Under the pieces are notes generated by a model, which saw nothing but the letters and a program-made list of their open reading frames with translations, ran no database searches and was not told the origin of the DNA. From Desulfobacterales bacterium (GTDB lineage: Bacteria > Desulfobacterota > Desulfobacteria > Desulfobacterales > UBA11574), in assembly GCA_030601485.1 (NCBI GenBank), contig JAUVTO010000019.1, positions 1 to 16,602 on the forward strand: a DNA stretch of 16,602 bases, written 5' to 3'. This document shows positions 1 to 7,900 of this stretch, one piece after another; position 1 is the first letter of the stretch; every line of letters begins with the position of its first letter. A program made the translations under genes and the position numbers.

Positions 1-2340
1 AACAAAGGCTACATTTACGTGAGAGCCGAGTATCCCCTGGCCGTAGAAATACTCAATGCGGCCATTGCCCAGGCCAGAGCGTACGGCCTCCTGGGAAAAG
101 GAATTCTGGGAACATCTTTCGATTTTGACATAGAACTGTTCCTGGGCTCCGGGGCTTTTGTCTGCGGTGAGGAAACCGCCCTTCTGGCATCTTTGGAGCA
201 AAAAAGAGGCAATCCCAGACCCAGACCCCCATTTCCTGCAACCCAGGGTCTTTTTGGCAAGCCCACAGTGATCAACAACGTGGGAACATTGTCTAACCTG
301 CCACTTATTATGTATAAAGGTGCCCAATGGTGGAGATCTATAGGCTCTGAAACCACAAAAGGGACCAAGGTTTTCTCCCTGACCGGCCATATTGTTCGGA
401 GCGGTCTGATCGAAGTTCCCATGGGAATTTCATTGGGTGAAGTTGTATTCGACTTAGGAGGCGGGATATCCGGCGGCAAAAAATTCAAGGCCGTACAGCT
501 CGGCGGTCCCTCCGGAGGATGCGTCCCCGCCGAACATCTCAACATTCCCATCGATTACGAATCCCTCCGGGACATCGGCTGCATCATGGGATCCGGCGCC
601 ATGGTGATTCTGGATGAAGACGCCTGCATGGTGGATACGGCGAGATTCTTTCTTGAATTTAATGCAGACGAATCCTGCGGACAGTGTCTCCCTTGCCGGC
701 GGGGCCTTCCACTGATGATCCATATCCTGGAAAAGATCACAGAGGGAAAAGGTGAAATCAAAGATTTAGAAACACTAAAAGACATTGCAACAGGCATGCA
801 AAAAACGTCTCTTTGCGCTCTGGGTCAGACTGCAGCCAGCCCTACCCTCAGCACAATCCGCCATTTCATAGAAGAATATGAAGCCCACATTATTGAAAAA
901 AGATGCCCGGCCGGTGTGTGCGCCGCTCTGTTCAGGACCACATGCCGGAATGCCTGTCCAATAAACCAGGATATACCTGCCTATATGGCACTTGCCAGAC
1001 AGGGCGAGTTTGAGGAAGCCTACAAGGTTATCAAACAGACCAACCCCATGCCTCTGGTTCTCGGAAGAGTCTGCCACCATCCTTGCGAAGAGAAATGTGA
1101 CCGGCGAAAGCTCGATGAACCCCTGGCCATTCGAGAGATCAAAAGATTGGTCGCAGACTACGCCTACGAAAACAACTTTGAGTACCGTCCGCCCAAACGG
1201 GCAGAAAGAAAAGAGAAAATAGCCATTGTGGGTTCGGGTCCCGCAGGACTTTCGGCGGCTTATGATCTCAGTATAGAAGGATTCGGGGTTACTGTGTTTG
1301 AAGCCCTTTCGGTTGCGGGAGGCATGCTCGCGGTGGGGATCCCGGAATACAGGTTGCCCAAAAAATTCCTTGAGCATGACATCGAACAAATCCGGAAAAT
1401 GGGCGTCGAAATCAAATTAAATACCCGAATCCAAAACATCGACGATCTATTTGCCAGGGACTACAAGGCCATATTCCTGGCCGTTGGTGCTCATGGCGAA
1501 AGAAGGATGAACATCCCGGGAGAAGAACTAACAGGTGTGTTCCGGGGCACGGAATTTCTGAAAGATCTGAACTCGGGCCAAAGCGTTGATCTCGGAAAAA
1601 AGGTCATCGTGGTAGGTGGAGGCAACAGCGCGGTCGATTGTGCGCGTGTGGCCAGACGCATGGGCGCGGAGGTGACCATTCTCTATCGCAGAGAAAAGCA
1701 GGATATGCCGGCCATCCCCGAAGATATCGAGGCCGCTGAGAAGGAAGGGGTGCACATAGACTGTCTCAGCGTTCCCGTGGAAATTATCGGGAACGGCCGT
1801 GTTCAGAAGATCAGATGTCGCCACATGGCGCTTGCAGAATTCGACACAAGCTGCAGGAGGATCCCTTGTGATCTTAAGGATTCGGAATACATCATCCAAG
1901 CAGACAGCCTCATCGAGTCGATCGGACAATTTCCGGAAACCGAATTTTTGAATGTCAGAACAACACGAGGCGGAAAGCTTGACGTGGATTCCCTGAGTTT
2001 GTCCACGGACAGGGAAGGGGTTTTTGGTGGCGGGGATGCCGTCACCGGGCCGCTGACCGTTGTGGACGCCATGGCCCACGGTCAAAGAGCGGCCTGCGCC
2101 ATCAGACGTTACCTGGATGGTGAATCGCTGGAGACGGTTCCGACGAGGGTCGATCCGGAAAAGTACCATATTCCCTACGCACCCAAGGAAGAAGAGTATG
2201 AAGAAAAACCCAGAGTACGGTTAAAAGAAGCAGATCTGAATGTGAGGACCAGCACTTTTGAGGGAACCCTCAAAACTTACTCAAAAGAAGAAGCCATGGA
2301 AGAGGCGGGACGATGTCTCCGCTGTGACGCAGGGAGGTAA
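1..2340 (+). CDS. NuoF-GltD fusion flavoprotein, NAD(P)H-oxidising partner of formate dehydrogenase (5' partial)
   Basis: The reading frame is open from base 1, so the gene starts upstream; the GTG at 19 lies inside a conserved NuoF segment (YIYVRAEYPLAVEIL) and is not the real start. Counting from that GTG, residues 1-290 are the C-terminal half of NuoF/HoxF: the FMN/NAD region (GAFVCGEETALL), an SLBB-like stretch (about 118-165), and the N3-type [4Fe-4S] ligands C220, C223, C226 and C266. Residues 296-385 carry further cysteines (C296, C301, C309, C313, C352, C356, C360) like the iron-sulfur N-terminus of GltD/NfnB. Residues 400-700 form a two-dinucleotide-fold oxidoreductase with GSGPAG (FAD), VVGGGNSAVD (NAD(P)H) and the closing GGDAVTGP motif; the tail ends in CLRCD. 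It probably passes electrons between NAD(H)/NADP(H) and the formate dehydrogenase encoded next, 5 bp downstream. Bifurcation is possible but not shown. Domain calls are firm; the exact reaction is inferred. Confidence 0.9.
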   Translation, partial: NKGYIYVRAEYPLAVEILNAAIAQARAYGLLGKGILGTSFDFDIELFLGSGAFVCGEETALLASLEQKRGNPRPRPPFPATQGLFGKPTVINNVGTLSNLPLIMYKGAQWWRSIGSETTKGTKVFSLTGHIVRSGLIEVPMGISLGEVVFDLGGGISGGKKFKAVQLGGPSGGCVPAEHLNIPIDYESLRDIGCIMGSGAMVILDEDACMVDTARFFLEFNADESCGQCLPCRRGLPLMIHILEKITEGKGEIKDLETLKDIATGMQKTSLCALGQTAASPTLSTIRHFIEEYEAHIIEKRCPAGVCAALFRTTCRNACPINQDIPAYMALARQGEFEEAYKVIKQTNPMPLVLGRVCHHPCEEKCDRRKLDEPLAIREIKRLVADYAYENNFEYRPPKRAERKEKIAIVGSGPAGLSAAYDLSIEGFGVTVFEALSVAGGMLAVGIPEYRLPKKFLEHDIEQIRKMGVEIKLNTRIQNIDDLFARDYKAIFLAVGAHGERRMNIPGEELTGVFRGTEFLKDLNSGQSVDLGKKVIVVGGGNSAVDCARVARRMGAEVTILYRREKQDMPAIPEDIEAAEKEGVHIDCLSVPVEIIGNGRVQKIRCRHMALAEFDTSCRRIPCDLKDSEYIIQADSLIESIGQFPETEFLNVRTTRGGKLDVDSLSLSTDREGVFGGGDAVTGPLTVVDAMAHGQRAACAIRRYLDGESLETVPTRVDPEKYHIPYAPKEEEYEEKPRVRLKEADLNVRTSTFEGTLKTYSKEEAMEEAGRCLRCDAGR
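2331..2337 (+). promoter_or_regulatory. Shine-Dalgarno site of the formate dehydrogenase gene, inside the end of the fusion gene
   Basis: AGGGAGG lies in the last codons of the upstream gene, 8 bases before the ATG at 2346. It fixes that start over the out-of-frame ATG at 2341 and indicates that the two genes are translated from one transcript. Confidence 0.8.
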
Positions 2341-2345
2341 ATGAG

Positions 2346-5033
2346 ATGGTTTATGTCACTATCAACGACAAGGATTTTGAAGCTGCGGAAGGTTCCAATC
2401 TGCTGGATGTCTGTGAAGATAACGGGATCCATATACCGCATTTGTGTCACAAAAAGGGTCTGAGCCCTGTTGGGGTTTGCCGTCTTTGTCTGGTGAAAGT
2501 TTCAGGAATGCGGGGTCTGGTTCCGGCCTGCAGTACAAAGGTCACGCAAGGAATGCAAGTGATTACGCACGATGAGGAGATCAACGCACTCCGCCGCCTG
2601 AACCTGGAAATGCTGTTATCCGAACATGAACACAACTGCCTTGTCTGTGAAAGCAACGGGAAATGCGAACTTCAGGATTTGGTTTACGAGTTCGGGATCG
2701 ACACGGTACGTTTTCCGATCAATAAAGAAACAAAACCTGTGGACGACTCAAGCGAGGTTATCGTCAGGGATCCAAACAAATGCATTCTCTGCGGAAGATG
2801 TGTTCGTGCCTGTCAGGAAGTTGCCTGCAAAAATATTTTGGGATTTACCGATCGCGGTCCGGCACTGGCTTTGGGGGCCGGACTTAACGAACCTCTGGCC
2901 TTTACGGAATGCGCTTCCTGCGGGGCATGTGTGCAGGCCTGTCCCACAGGATCACTCACTGAAAAGCATGCTCGCTTTCAGGGAAGAAACTGGGAGTTTA
3001 ATAAGGTCCGAACAACCTGCCCCCACTGCGGCGGAGGGTGTCAGATGGAGCTGTGGACCAGGGACAAAAAGATTGTAAAGGTTTACGGGGTGGAGGAAGA
3101 ACATACCGAAAACAAAGGAAACCTATGCGTCAAGGGAAGATTCGGCCTTGATTTCGTCCAAAGTCCGGAGCGTCTGAAAAAACCGCTGATCAAGAGAAAG
3201 GGAAAATTTGAAGAAGCGGAATGGGACGAGGCGCTGAATTTTGTGGCAGGCAAATTTCAGGAAATAAAAAATACTCACGGCCCCGATGCCCTGTCAGGGA
3301 TCGCTTCTTCAAAATCAACAAACGAAGAATGCTACCTCTTCCAAAAATTCATACGCACCTGTTTTGGCACGAACAATATCGATTTTTGTACCCGGCTCTG
3401 TCATACACCCAGTGCCGTGGCGCTCACCAGGGCTTTCGGGGGCGGCGCCATGACAAATTCAATGAGCTTGGTCGATCAAGCCGACGTTCTGCTGGTTGCC
3501 GGACTGAACCTTTCTGAAATGTACCCCGTTTTCGCTAACGCCATGAAAAAACGGGTCATTTCCGGCAATCTCAAGCTTATTATCGTTGATCCGCGAAGAA
3601 CAGAAACCGCAGAATATGCAGACGTCTGGCTCAGTCCCCGCGTTGGTACGGACATTGCCTGGATAAACGGGATGCTCCATGTGATACTCAATGAAGGTCT
3701 CTACGATCGCGAATTCATAGAAAACAGAACCCATGGATTCGAGGAGTTAAAAGATATAATCTCCAAGTATACCCCGGCCAGGGTGGAGGAAATCTCAGGG
3801 ATTCCCGAGGCTAAAATCATAGAGGCGGCACGGCTCTACGGAAAAGCCCTCAGGGGCTCTATCCTCTACGGCATGGGGGTGACCCAGCATATACACGGAA
3901 CGGACAACGTCGGGGGGCTCTGTAATCTGGCGCTTTCCACCGGTAACATCGGAAAACAAGGAACCGGCCTTAACACCATCGCAAAACAAAACAACGGTCA
4001 GGGCGCCGGCGACATGGGGTGTTTGCCCCCTATCTATCCTGGCGGTCAACCGGTCTCCAATCCGGCGGTTCAGGAGAAGTTCGAGAAGGCGTGGGGGGTG
4101 AATCTCTCACCAAAACCGGGAATTACCGAGGCAAGCATGCTCCTTGATGAAAATGCAATCAAAGGACTCTACGTTATGGGCGGAAACCCCATGCGGAGCG
4201 GCCCCAATATTTCCCGTATTCAGAATATCCTGGAAAATCTGGATTTCATGGTGGTTCAGGATATGTTTTTGACTGAAACAGCCAAGATCGCCGACGTGGT
4301 TCTCCCGGCCTGTTCATTTGCCGAAAAAGACGGAACGTTTACCAATACGGCCCGGTTTATCCAAAGGGTGCGCAAGGCCTTCGAGCCCAGAGCCGAGAGC
4401 AGACCCGATTGGGAAATTATCTGCGATCTGAGCCAAAAAATGGGCTACACCATGTCCTACCGGAATCCGGAAGATATTATGGATGAAATTGTTTCACTGA
4501 CCCCACCTTACGCAGGGATTTCGTACAGTCGGTTAGAAGAAAAAGGCCTTCGCTGGCCGTGTCCCCAAAGAAACCATCCCGGGACCCTTTATCTCTGGGC
4601 CGAAACGTTCAACACCCAAAGCGGCAAAGGCATGTTTTTTCCGGCGGACTACCATGATCCCGCCGAATTGCCGGACAAAGAGTATCCTTTCATCTTAACA
4701 ACGGGAAAAGATCTTTATCATCTGCATACGGGTTCCTATACGCGTAACTCTGTGCCCCTATATAATCTGTCCCCTGAAGACGTTCTGGAAATCCATCCGT
4801 CAGACGCAGAGCGAGTCCAAGTCAAAAACGGAGAAGAAATCCACGTCCGTTCTCGAAGGGGTTCCATGAAGATCAATACCAGGGTGACCGATCGGGTCCC
4901 GGAGGGAACGGTTTTCACAACCCTCCATTCCGACAATATAGCGGTCAATGCGCTGACCATTGATGCTCTCGACCCCATGGCCAAGACCCCTGAGCTCAAA
5001 CTTTGTGCAGTGAAATTAGAAAAACCGGCCTAA
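2346..5033 (+). CDS. fdhA: Formate dehydrogenase catalytic (alpha) subunit, cysteine type, with NuoG-like Fe-S N-terminus
   Basis: 895 residues. The N-terminal region is a ferredoxin-like [2Fe-2S] domain (C34, C45, C48, C62), followed by the NuoG-type His/Cys cluster motif (H94 or H96, C98, C101, C107). Two bacterial ferredoxin [4Fe-4S] motifs come next (C146/149/152/156 and C189/192/195/199). The molybdopterin oxidoreductase part begins with its own [4Fe-4S] motif (C225, C228, C232, C261). The active-site segment reads DFCTRLCHTPSAV, with C352 (TGT at 3399-3401) followed by H353 where selenoproteins have Sec-His, so this is the Cys form. The following AMTNS motif and the C-terminal molydopterin-binding domain (about 770-890) fit formate dehydrogenases. 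It should oxidise formate to CO2, or run in reverse, and pass electrons along the N-terminal clusters to the NuoF-GltD fusion encoded upstream. No Tat or Sec signal is visible, so it is probably cytoplasmic. Confidence 0.92.
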   Translation: MVYVTINDKDFEAAEGSNLLDVCEDNGIHIPHLCHKKGLSPVGVCRLCLVKVSGMRGLVPACSTKVTQGMQVITHDEEINALRRLNLEMLLSEHEHNCLVCESNGKCELQDLVYEFGIDTVRFPINKETKPVDDSSEVIVRDPNKCILCGRCVRACQEVACKNILGFTDRGPALALGAGLNEPLAFTECASCGACVQACPTGSLTEKHARFQGRNWEFNKVRTTCPHCGGGCQMELWTRDKKIVKVYGVEEEHTENKGNLCVKGRFGLDFVQSPERLKKPLIKRKGKFEEAEWDEALNFVAGKFQEIKNTHGPDALSGIASSKSTNEECYLFQKFIRTCFGTNNIDFCTRLCHTPSAVALTRAFGGGAMTNSMSLVDQADVLLVAGLNLSEMYPVFANAMKKRVISGNLKLIIVDPRRTETAEYADVWLSPRVGTDIAWINGMLHVILNEGLYDREFIENRTHGFEELKDIISKYTPARVEEISGIPEAKIIEAARLYGKALRGSILYGMGVTQHIHGTDNVGGLCNLALSTGNIGKQGTGLNTIAKQNNGQGAGDMGCLPPIYPGGQPVSNPAVQEKFEKAWGVNLSPKPGITEASMLLDENAIKGLYVMGGNPMRSGPNISRIQNILENLDFMVVQDMFLTETAKIADVVLPACSFAEKDGTFTNTARFIQRVRKAFEPRAESRPDWEIICDLSQKMGYTMSYRNPEDIMDEIVSLTPPYAGISYSRLEEKGLRWPCPQRNHPGTLYLWAETFNTQSGKGMFFPADYHDPAELPDKEYPFILTTGKDLYHLHTGSYTRNSVPLYNLSPEDVLEIHPSDAERVQVKNGEEIHVRSRRGSMKINTRVTDRVPEGTVFTTLHSDNIAVNALTIDALDPMAKTPELKLCAVKLEKPA

Positions 5034-5061
5034 AGTTCAAAGGTCTCGATTTTTAAGACGT

Positions 5062-6486
5062 CTAAAGGAGATCTTTTAATATTTCGTTTACAATTTTCGG
5101 ATTGGCCTTGCCTTTTGTCTCTTTCATGACCTGACCCACGAAAAAACCGAAAAGTTTTGTTTTGCCGTTTTGGTAGTCTGCCACTTCCTTTGAACACTCT
5201 TCAAGGATCTTTAATACAACCGCTTTGATGGCGGACTCATCCGTAACCTGGACCAGCCCCTTTGCTTTCACGATTTCTTTGGGCGCTCTGCCGGTTTGAG
5301 CCATTTCATCAAATACGGTCTTTGCAATTTTGCCGCTGATAATATTATCGTCAATCAGTTTAAGAAGTTGGGCGAGATTGCCGGGGGAAATCGGAGACTC
5401 GGCAATTGGCTTGCCCCGGGCGTTTAAAAGGCCCAGCAATGACCCCATGATCCAGTTGCTGACCGGCTTGGGATTTGGAAATTGTGTAACACATTCCTCA
5501 AAATAATCTGCAAGCTCGTGGCTCGATGTCAGAAAACCGGAATCGTATGAAGGAAGACCGTATTCATCCATAAAGCGCTTCTTTTTTTCATCCGGAAGTT
5601 CGGGGAGTCTTTTTCTGATCGAATCGATCCAGTGATCGTCTATAACCAGCGGCAAAAGGTCGGGGTCCGGAAAGTAGCGGTAGTCATGGGCCTCTTCCTT
5701 ACCCCGCATGGATATGGATTTGTTTTTAACAGGGTCCCACAGCCGGGTCTCCTGAATGACCTGGCCGCCGTCATCTAAAATTTCTTTTTGCCGGTTGATC
5801 TCGAAAGAAAGCGCATTTTCAACATGCTTGAAAGAGTTTAGGTTTTTTATTTCCGTACGGGTCCCCAGGGTCTCAGATCCTTTTGGTCGTATGGATATAT
5901 TGGCGTCACAGCGAAAACTTCCTTCTTCCATGTTGCCGTCGCTGATTCCGATATAGCGAAGTATCGATCTTAGATGCCGCAGATAAGCCCCGGCTTCTTC
6001 AGGCGTCCGCATGTCCGGTTCACTCACGATTTCGATCAGGGGTACTCCGGTACGGTTGAAATCGACTTTGCTCAACGGGCGGTCAGGATCATGGGACAGC
6101 TTGCCTGCGTCTTCTTCCATGTGTATCCGGGTAATACCGATCCTTTTTTGATTGCCGTTTATTTCTATCTCAATAAATCCGTTTTCGGCAATCGGCAGTT
6201 GATACTGGGAAATCTGGTATCCTTTTGGGAGGTCGGGATAGAAATAGTTTTTGCGGGCAAATCTACTCTCCCGGTTGATCATACAGTTCGTTGCAAGGCC
6301 CATGCACAGGGCGTACTCAACAACCTTTTTATTGAGAACCGGCAGCACGCCGGGCATACCCAGGCAAACCGGACAGGTGTGCGTATTGGGCGGCGCCCCG
6401 AATGATGTTGAGCAACTGCAGAAAATCTTTGTTTTCGTCTTGAGCTGAGCGTGAACTTCAAGCCCGATTACAGGTTCATATGTCAT
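5062..6486 (-). CDS. gatB: Aspartyl/glutamyl-tRNA(Asn/Gln) amidotransferase subunit B
   Basis: 474 residues, the usual GatB length. GatB activates mischarged Glu-tRNA(Gln) or Asp-tRNA(Asn) for transamidation within the GatCAB complex. The N-terminus shows the family signature YEPVIGLEVHAQLKTKTKIF, then a putative zinc site C23/C25 and C38/C41 (CSC...CPVC). The conserved cradle-domain blocks DLPKGYQISQ and EEDAGKLSHD follow, and a YqeY-like tRNA-binding tail occupies roughly residues 330-474. The longest frame starts at 6579, but its extra 31 residues do not resemble GatB. The ATG at 6484-6486 matches the family start and has an AAGGA site 6 bases upstream. The gene is convergent with the formate dehydrogenase gene (28-bp gap). 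gatA and gatC are not adjacent. Confidence 0.96.
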   Translation of the reverse strand: MTYEPVIGLEVHAQLKTKTKIFCSCSTSFGAPPNTHTCPVCLGMPGVLPVLNKKVVEYALCMGLATNCMINRESRFARKNYFYPDLPKGYQISQYQLPIAENGFIEIEINGNQKRIGITRIHMEEDAGKLSHDPDRPLSKVDFNRTGVPLIEIVSEPDMRTPEEAGAYLRHLRSILRYIGISDGNMEEGSFRCDANISIRPKGSETLGTRTEIKNLNSFKHVENALSFEINRQKEILDDGGQVIQETRLWDPVKNKSISMRGKEEAHDYRYFPDPDLLPLVIDDHWIDSIRKRLPELPDEKKKRFMDEYGLPSYDSGFLTSSHELADYFEECVTQFPNPKPVSNWIMGSLLGLLNARGKPIAESPISPGNLAQLLKLIDDNIISGKIAKTVFDEMAQTGRAPKEIVKAKGLVQVTDESAIKAVVLKILEECSKEVADYQNGKTKLFGFFVGQVMKETKGKANPKIVNEILKDLL

Positions 6487-6491
6487 TTTAA

Positions 6492-6497
6492 ATCCTT
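6492..6497 (-). promoter_or_regulatory. Shine-Dalgarno site deciding the gatB start
   Basis: On the minus strand AAGGAT precedes the ATG at 6486, leaving 6 bases between AAGGA and the start codon. It supports the 474-residue form over the 505-residue form. Confidence 0.7.
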
Positions 6498-6550
6498 GCG
6501 TTTTGACGGTTTCTTTGATGGTCTGTGGTAACACATTCGCTAAATATAAA

Positions 6551-6579
6551 ATTCTGAACCAAAGCAAAAAATTAGTCAA
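6551..6579 (-). promoter_or_regulatory. Predicted sigma-70-type promoter of gatB
   Basis: On the minus strand TTGACT (6574-6579) is followed after 17 bases by CAGAAT (6551-6556), matching the -35 and -10 consensus at 5/6 and 4/6. Transcription would start near 6544, giving a leader of about 58 bases before the chosen ATG. It lies inside the longer open frame, which further argues against the upstream start. Confidence 0.5.
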
Positions 6580-6627
6580 GCCATATTTAAAACCTTACTG
6601 TAAACCTCTCTACCAGTAATAAATGTG

Positions 6628-6656
6628 TTGACAATAAGAAGATTCGGCATTACAGT
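6628..6656 (+). promoter_or_regulatory. Predicted promoter of the toxin-antitoxin pair
   Basis: A perfect TTGACA (6628-6633) is followed after 17 bases by TACAGT (6651-6656, 4/6 to TATAAT). The start would fall near 6663, about 40 bases before the antitoxin ATG. The -10 lies inside TTACAGTAA (6650-6658), which has an exact reverse complement, TTACTGTAA, at 6595-6603. Confidence 0.5.
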
Positions 6657-6676
6657 AATACCATAAAAAACATAAG

Positions 6677-6692
6677 TATTATATGTATAATA
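6677..6692 (+). promoter_or_regulatory. Palindromic candidate operator of the antitoxin
   Basis: TATTATA-TG-TATAATA is a perfect inverted repeat with 7-bp arms, between the predicted transcription start and the antitoxin ribosome binding site (GGGAGG, 6694-6699). Antitoxins with ribbon-helix-helix domains usually repress their own operon by binding such palindromes; binding here is inferred. Confidence 0.4.
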
Positions 6693-6704
6693 TGGGAGGC
6701 TGCC

Positions 6705-6887
6705 ATGGCACTTGTAAAAAAAACCATTGAGCTTGATCAGGAACAAATCAATCGCATTAAAATCGCATTAAAGGCCAAATCAGAAAAAGAAGCCATCAAT
6801 ACCGTTCTTAAACAGTTCGATACGGATATCCAGCTGGCTGAAGTAACTCTGGCAGATGCCGGAAGTTTTGATTTTGAGGAGGTCTAA
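6705..6887 (+). CDS. Antitoxin of a VapBC-type pair, ribbon-helix-helix-like
   Basis: 60 residues with GGGAGG 5 bases before the ATG. The N-terminus KKTIELDQEQINRIKIAL looks like the DNA-contacting beta-strand and first helix of a ribbon-helix-helix fold, followed by a second helix (SEKEAINTVLKQF). The acidic C-terminus, ending in FDFEEV, would be the toxin-binding tail. The toxin gene follows after 3 bp. The role is to neutralise the PIN toxin and repress the operon. Assignment rests on size, order and partner, because the sequence is too short for a sharper family call. Confidence 0.8.
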   Translation: MALVKKTIELDQEQINRIKIALKAKSEKEAINTVLKQFDTDIQLAEVTLADAGSFDFEEV

Positions 6888-6890
6888 GAC

Positions 6891-7310
6891 GTGCAAGAAA
6901 AAGTTGTTTTCGATACCAATATCTATATCGGCATATTCAATCATGGTCTTTATCAGCATGAAATCAGCGGGTTAAATAAGGTGATGTATATGGTTCATCC
7001 CGTGCTTCATGAATTATGGATAGGCGCAAAGGGAAATGCCGAAATAAAGCATCTGATTCGCCTTGGTAGCACATTTGTTAAATTAGGTCGCCTGGTGCAA
7101 CCTGAGTCATCTACTCAAATTTTAATCGGCCGTGTATGCCATAAACTTCGTTTTTCCGGAAAACTGGATCCAAAAAATCCGAGAGATTACAACGACGTTT
7201 GCATTGCTCTGTTGGCCCGTCAAATCGGAGCCACGGTAATCACCCGAAATGTTGAAGACTTTAAAAGAATTAATGAAGCGATTGATTTCAATTTTAGAGA
7301 TGCAAGTTAG
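6891..7310 (+). CDS. vapC: PIN-domain toxin, VapC family ribonuclease
   Basis: 139 residues, starting at GTG with GAGGAGGT (6877-6883) overlapping the end of the antitoxin gene. The acidic PIN residues are in place: D8 in VVFDTN, E41 in LHELWIGA, D102 in NDVCIALLA, and D123 in TRNVEDF preceded by N120. VapC toxins are magnesium-dependent endoribonucleases, often cutting tRNA or rRNA; the target here is unknown. All catalytic residues are present, so the toxin is probably active and held by the antitoxin. A hairpin beginning at the last base of the stop codon may terminate the transcript. Confidence 0.9.
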   Translation: MQEKVVFDTNIYIGIFNHGLYQHEISGLNKVMYMVHPVLHELWIGAKGNAEIKHLIRLGSTFVKLGRLVQPESSTQILIGRVCHKLRFSGKLDPKNPRDYNDVCIALLARQIGATVITRNVEDFKRINEAIDFNFRDAS

Positions 7311-7322
7311 GGGCTTCGCCCC
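7310..7322 (+). terminator. Short GC hairpin directly after vapC
   Basis: GGGGC-TTC-GCCCC forms a 5-bp stem at the stop codon of vapC. It lacks a T-run (AATTGG follows) and is also the outer end of the family 1 element, so a terminator role is only possible. Confidence 0.3.
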
Positions 7323-7533
7323 AATTGGAATGGTGGAATGCTGGAATAATGGAATAATGGAATATTGCTCTTAAAAGGATGTTATTCATTTATTTAATTT
7401 AGTATCAAGAGGCGTTTTACAATAACCCAGTTTCCCATTTTCTCTCTGAGCCGTAGACTCTCCGAGCCGGAGGCCCAAAACCCATAATTCCAGCATTCCA
7501 TTGTTCCATTATTCCAATTTTGAGCAAAGCGAA
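7311..7533 (+). repeat. Family 1 palindromic element, copy 1 (TGGAATNN arms)
   Basis: The left arm (7326-7365) holds five tandem TGGAATNN octamers. The right arm (7487-7518) holds four inverted ones (NTTCCANN), so the element can fold back on itself. The asymmetric centre includes AATATTGCTCTTAAAAGGAT at 7361-7380, found in reverse complement in copy 2 at 10959-10980 with small changes. The right end reads TTTTGAGCAAAGCGAA, matching the corresponding end of copy 2. No coding potential seen. Confidence 0.85.
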
Positions 7534-7709
7534 AGAACTTAAAATGATAATATTATCTGTGTATACCTGCCCGCTTGTGTCTCAGGCTTTCTCGCCTTGC
7601 CTCTCTGCAATGCTCTCGCTTGCAAAGATGACTGGCTGGACTGGTAGGTGTCTCGCATGGCAGGCGGGTCTGCGAAAATCTGCGTCCTATTTAATGATAG
7701 AGGAATAAA
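7534..7709. other. Non-coding stretch upstream of the DUF2065 gene
   Basis: It contains the perfect 12-bp palindrome GATAATATTATC (7546-7557), then a more GC-rich stretch with no clear structure. An open frame at 7520-7708 begins inside the family 1 element, has no ribosome binding site and resembles no protein I know. No convincing promoter was found. Confidence 0.5.
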
Positions 7710-7895
7710 ATGAAATTTTTCCTGTGCGTGCTCGGAATGGTGATGGTCGTGGAAGGTTTTCCATATTTTGCATTTCCGGCAAAGATGAAGTTTGTTTTAG
7801 AAAAAGTCCTTGAAATGCCGGATAAGTCTTTGCAAAAATTCGGTCTTGTTCTTATGTTTGCAGGAATTTTGCTGGTATATCTGGGGAAAAGATAG
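7710..7895 (+). CDS. DUF2065 (YjeT-like) small inner-membrane protein
   Basis: 61 residues with two hydrophobic segments (about 3-22 and 44-58) separated by a short basic stretch containing LEMPDKSLQKFG. This matches the pattern of the DUF2065/YjeT family, where a 'lP...LR.fG' motif precedes the second membrane helix. Function in this family is unknown. A GAGG site (7700-7703) precedes the ATG by 6 bases. queA starts 5 bp after its stop, so the two are probably co-transcribed. Confidence 0.8.
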   Translation: MKFFLCVLGMVMVVEGFPYFAFPAKMKFVLEKVLEMPDKSLQKFGLVLMFAGILLVYLGKR

Positions 7896-7900
7896 CCCTC

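Noticed and set aside
5034..5061. Bidirectional terminator between the formate dehydrogenase gene and gatB
   Set aside because: Only a 4-bp GTCT/AGAC pairing and an AGACGTCT palindrome are present, too weak to call.
6487..6579. Upstream extension of gatB (31 more residues)
   Set aside because: GatB proteins start at the MTYEP-type sequence, the internal ATG has a good AAGGA site, and the predicted promoter lies within the extension.
6686..6691. TATAAT as a -10 box of the antitoxin gene
   Set aside because: Transcription would start on top of the ribosome binding site. It is better explained as half of the 16-bp palindrome.
7520..7708. 62-residue open frame between vapC and the DUF2065 gene
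   Set aside because: It begins inside the right end of the family 1 repeat, has no ribosome binding site, and has a composition and pattern unlike any protein I know.
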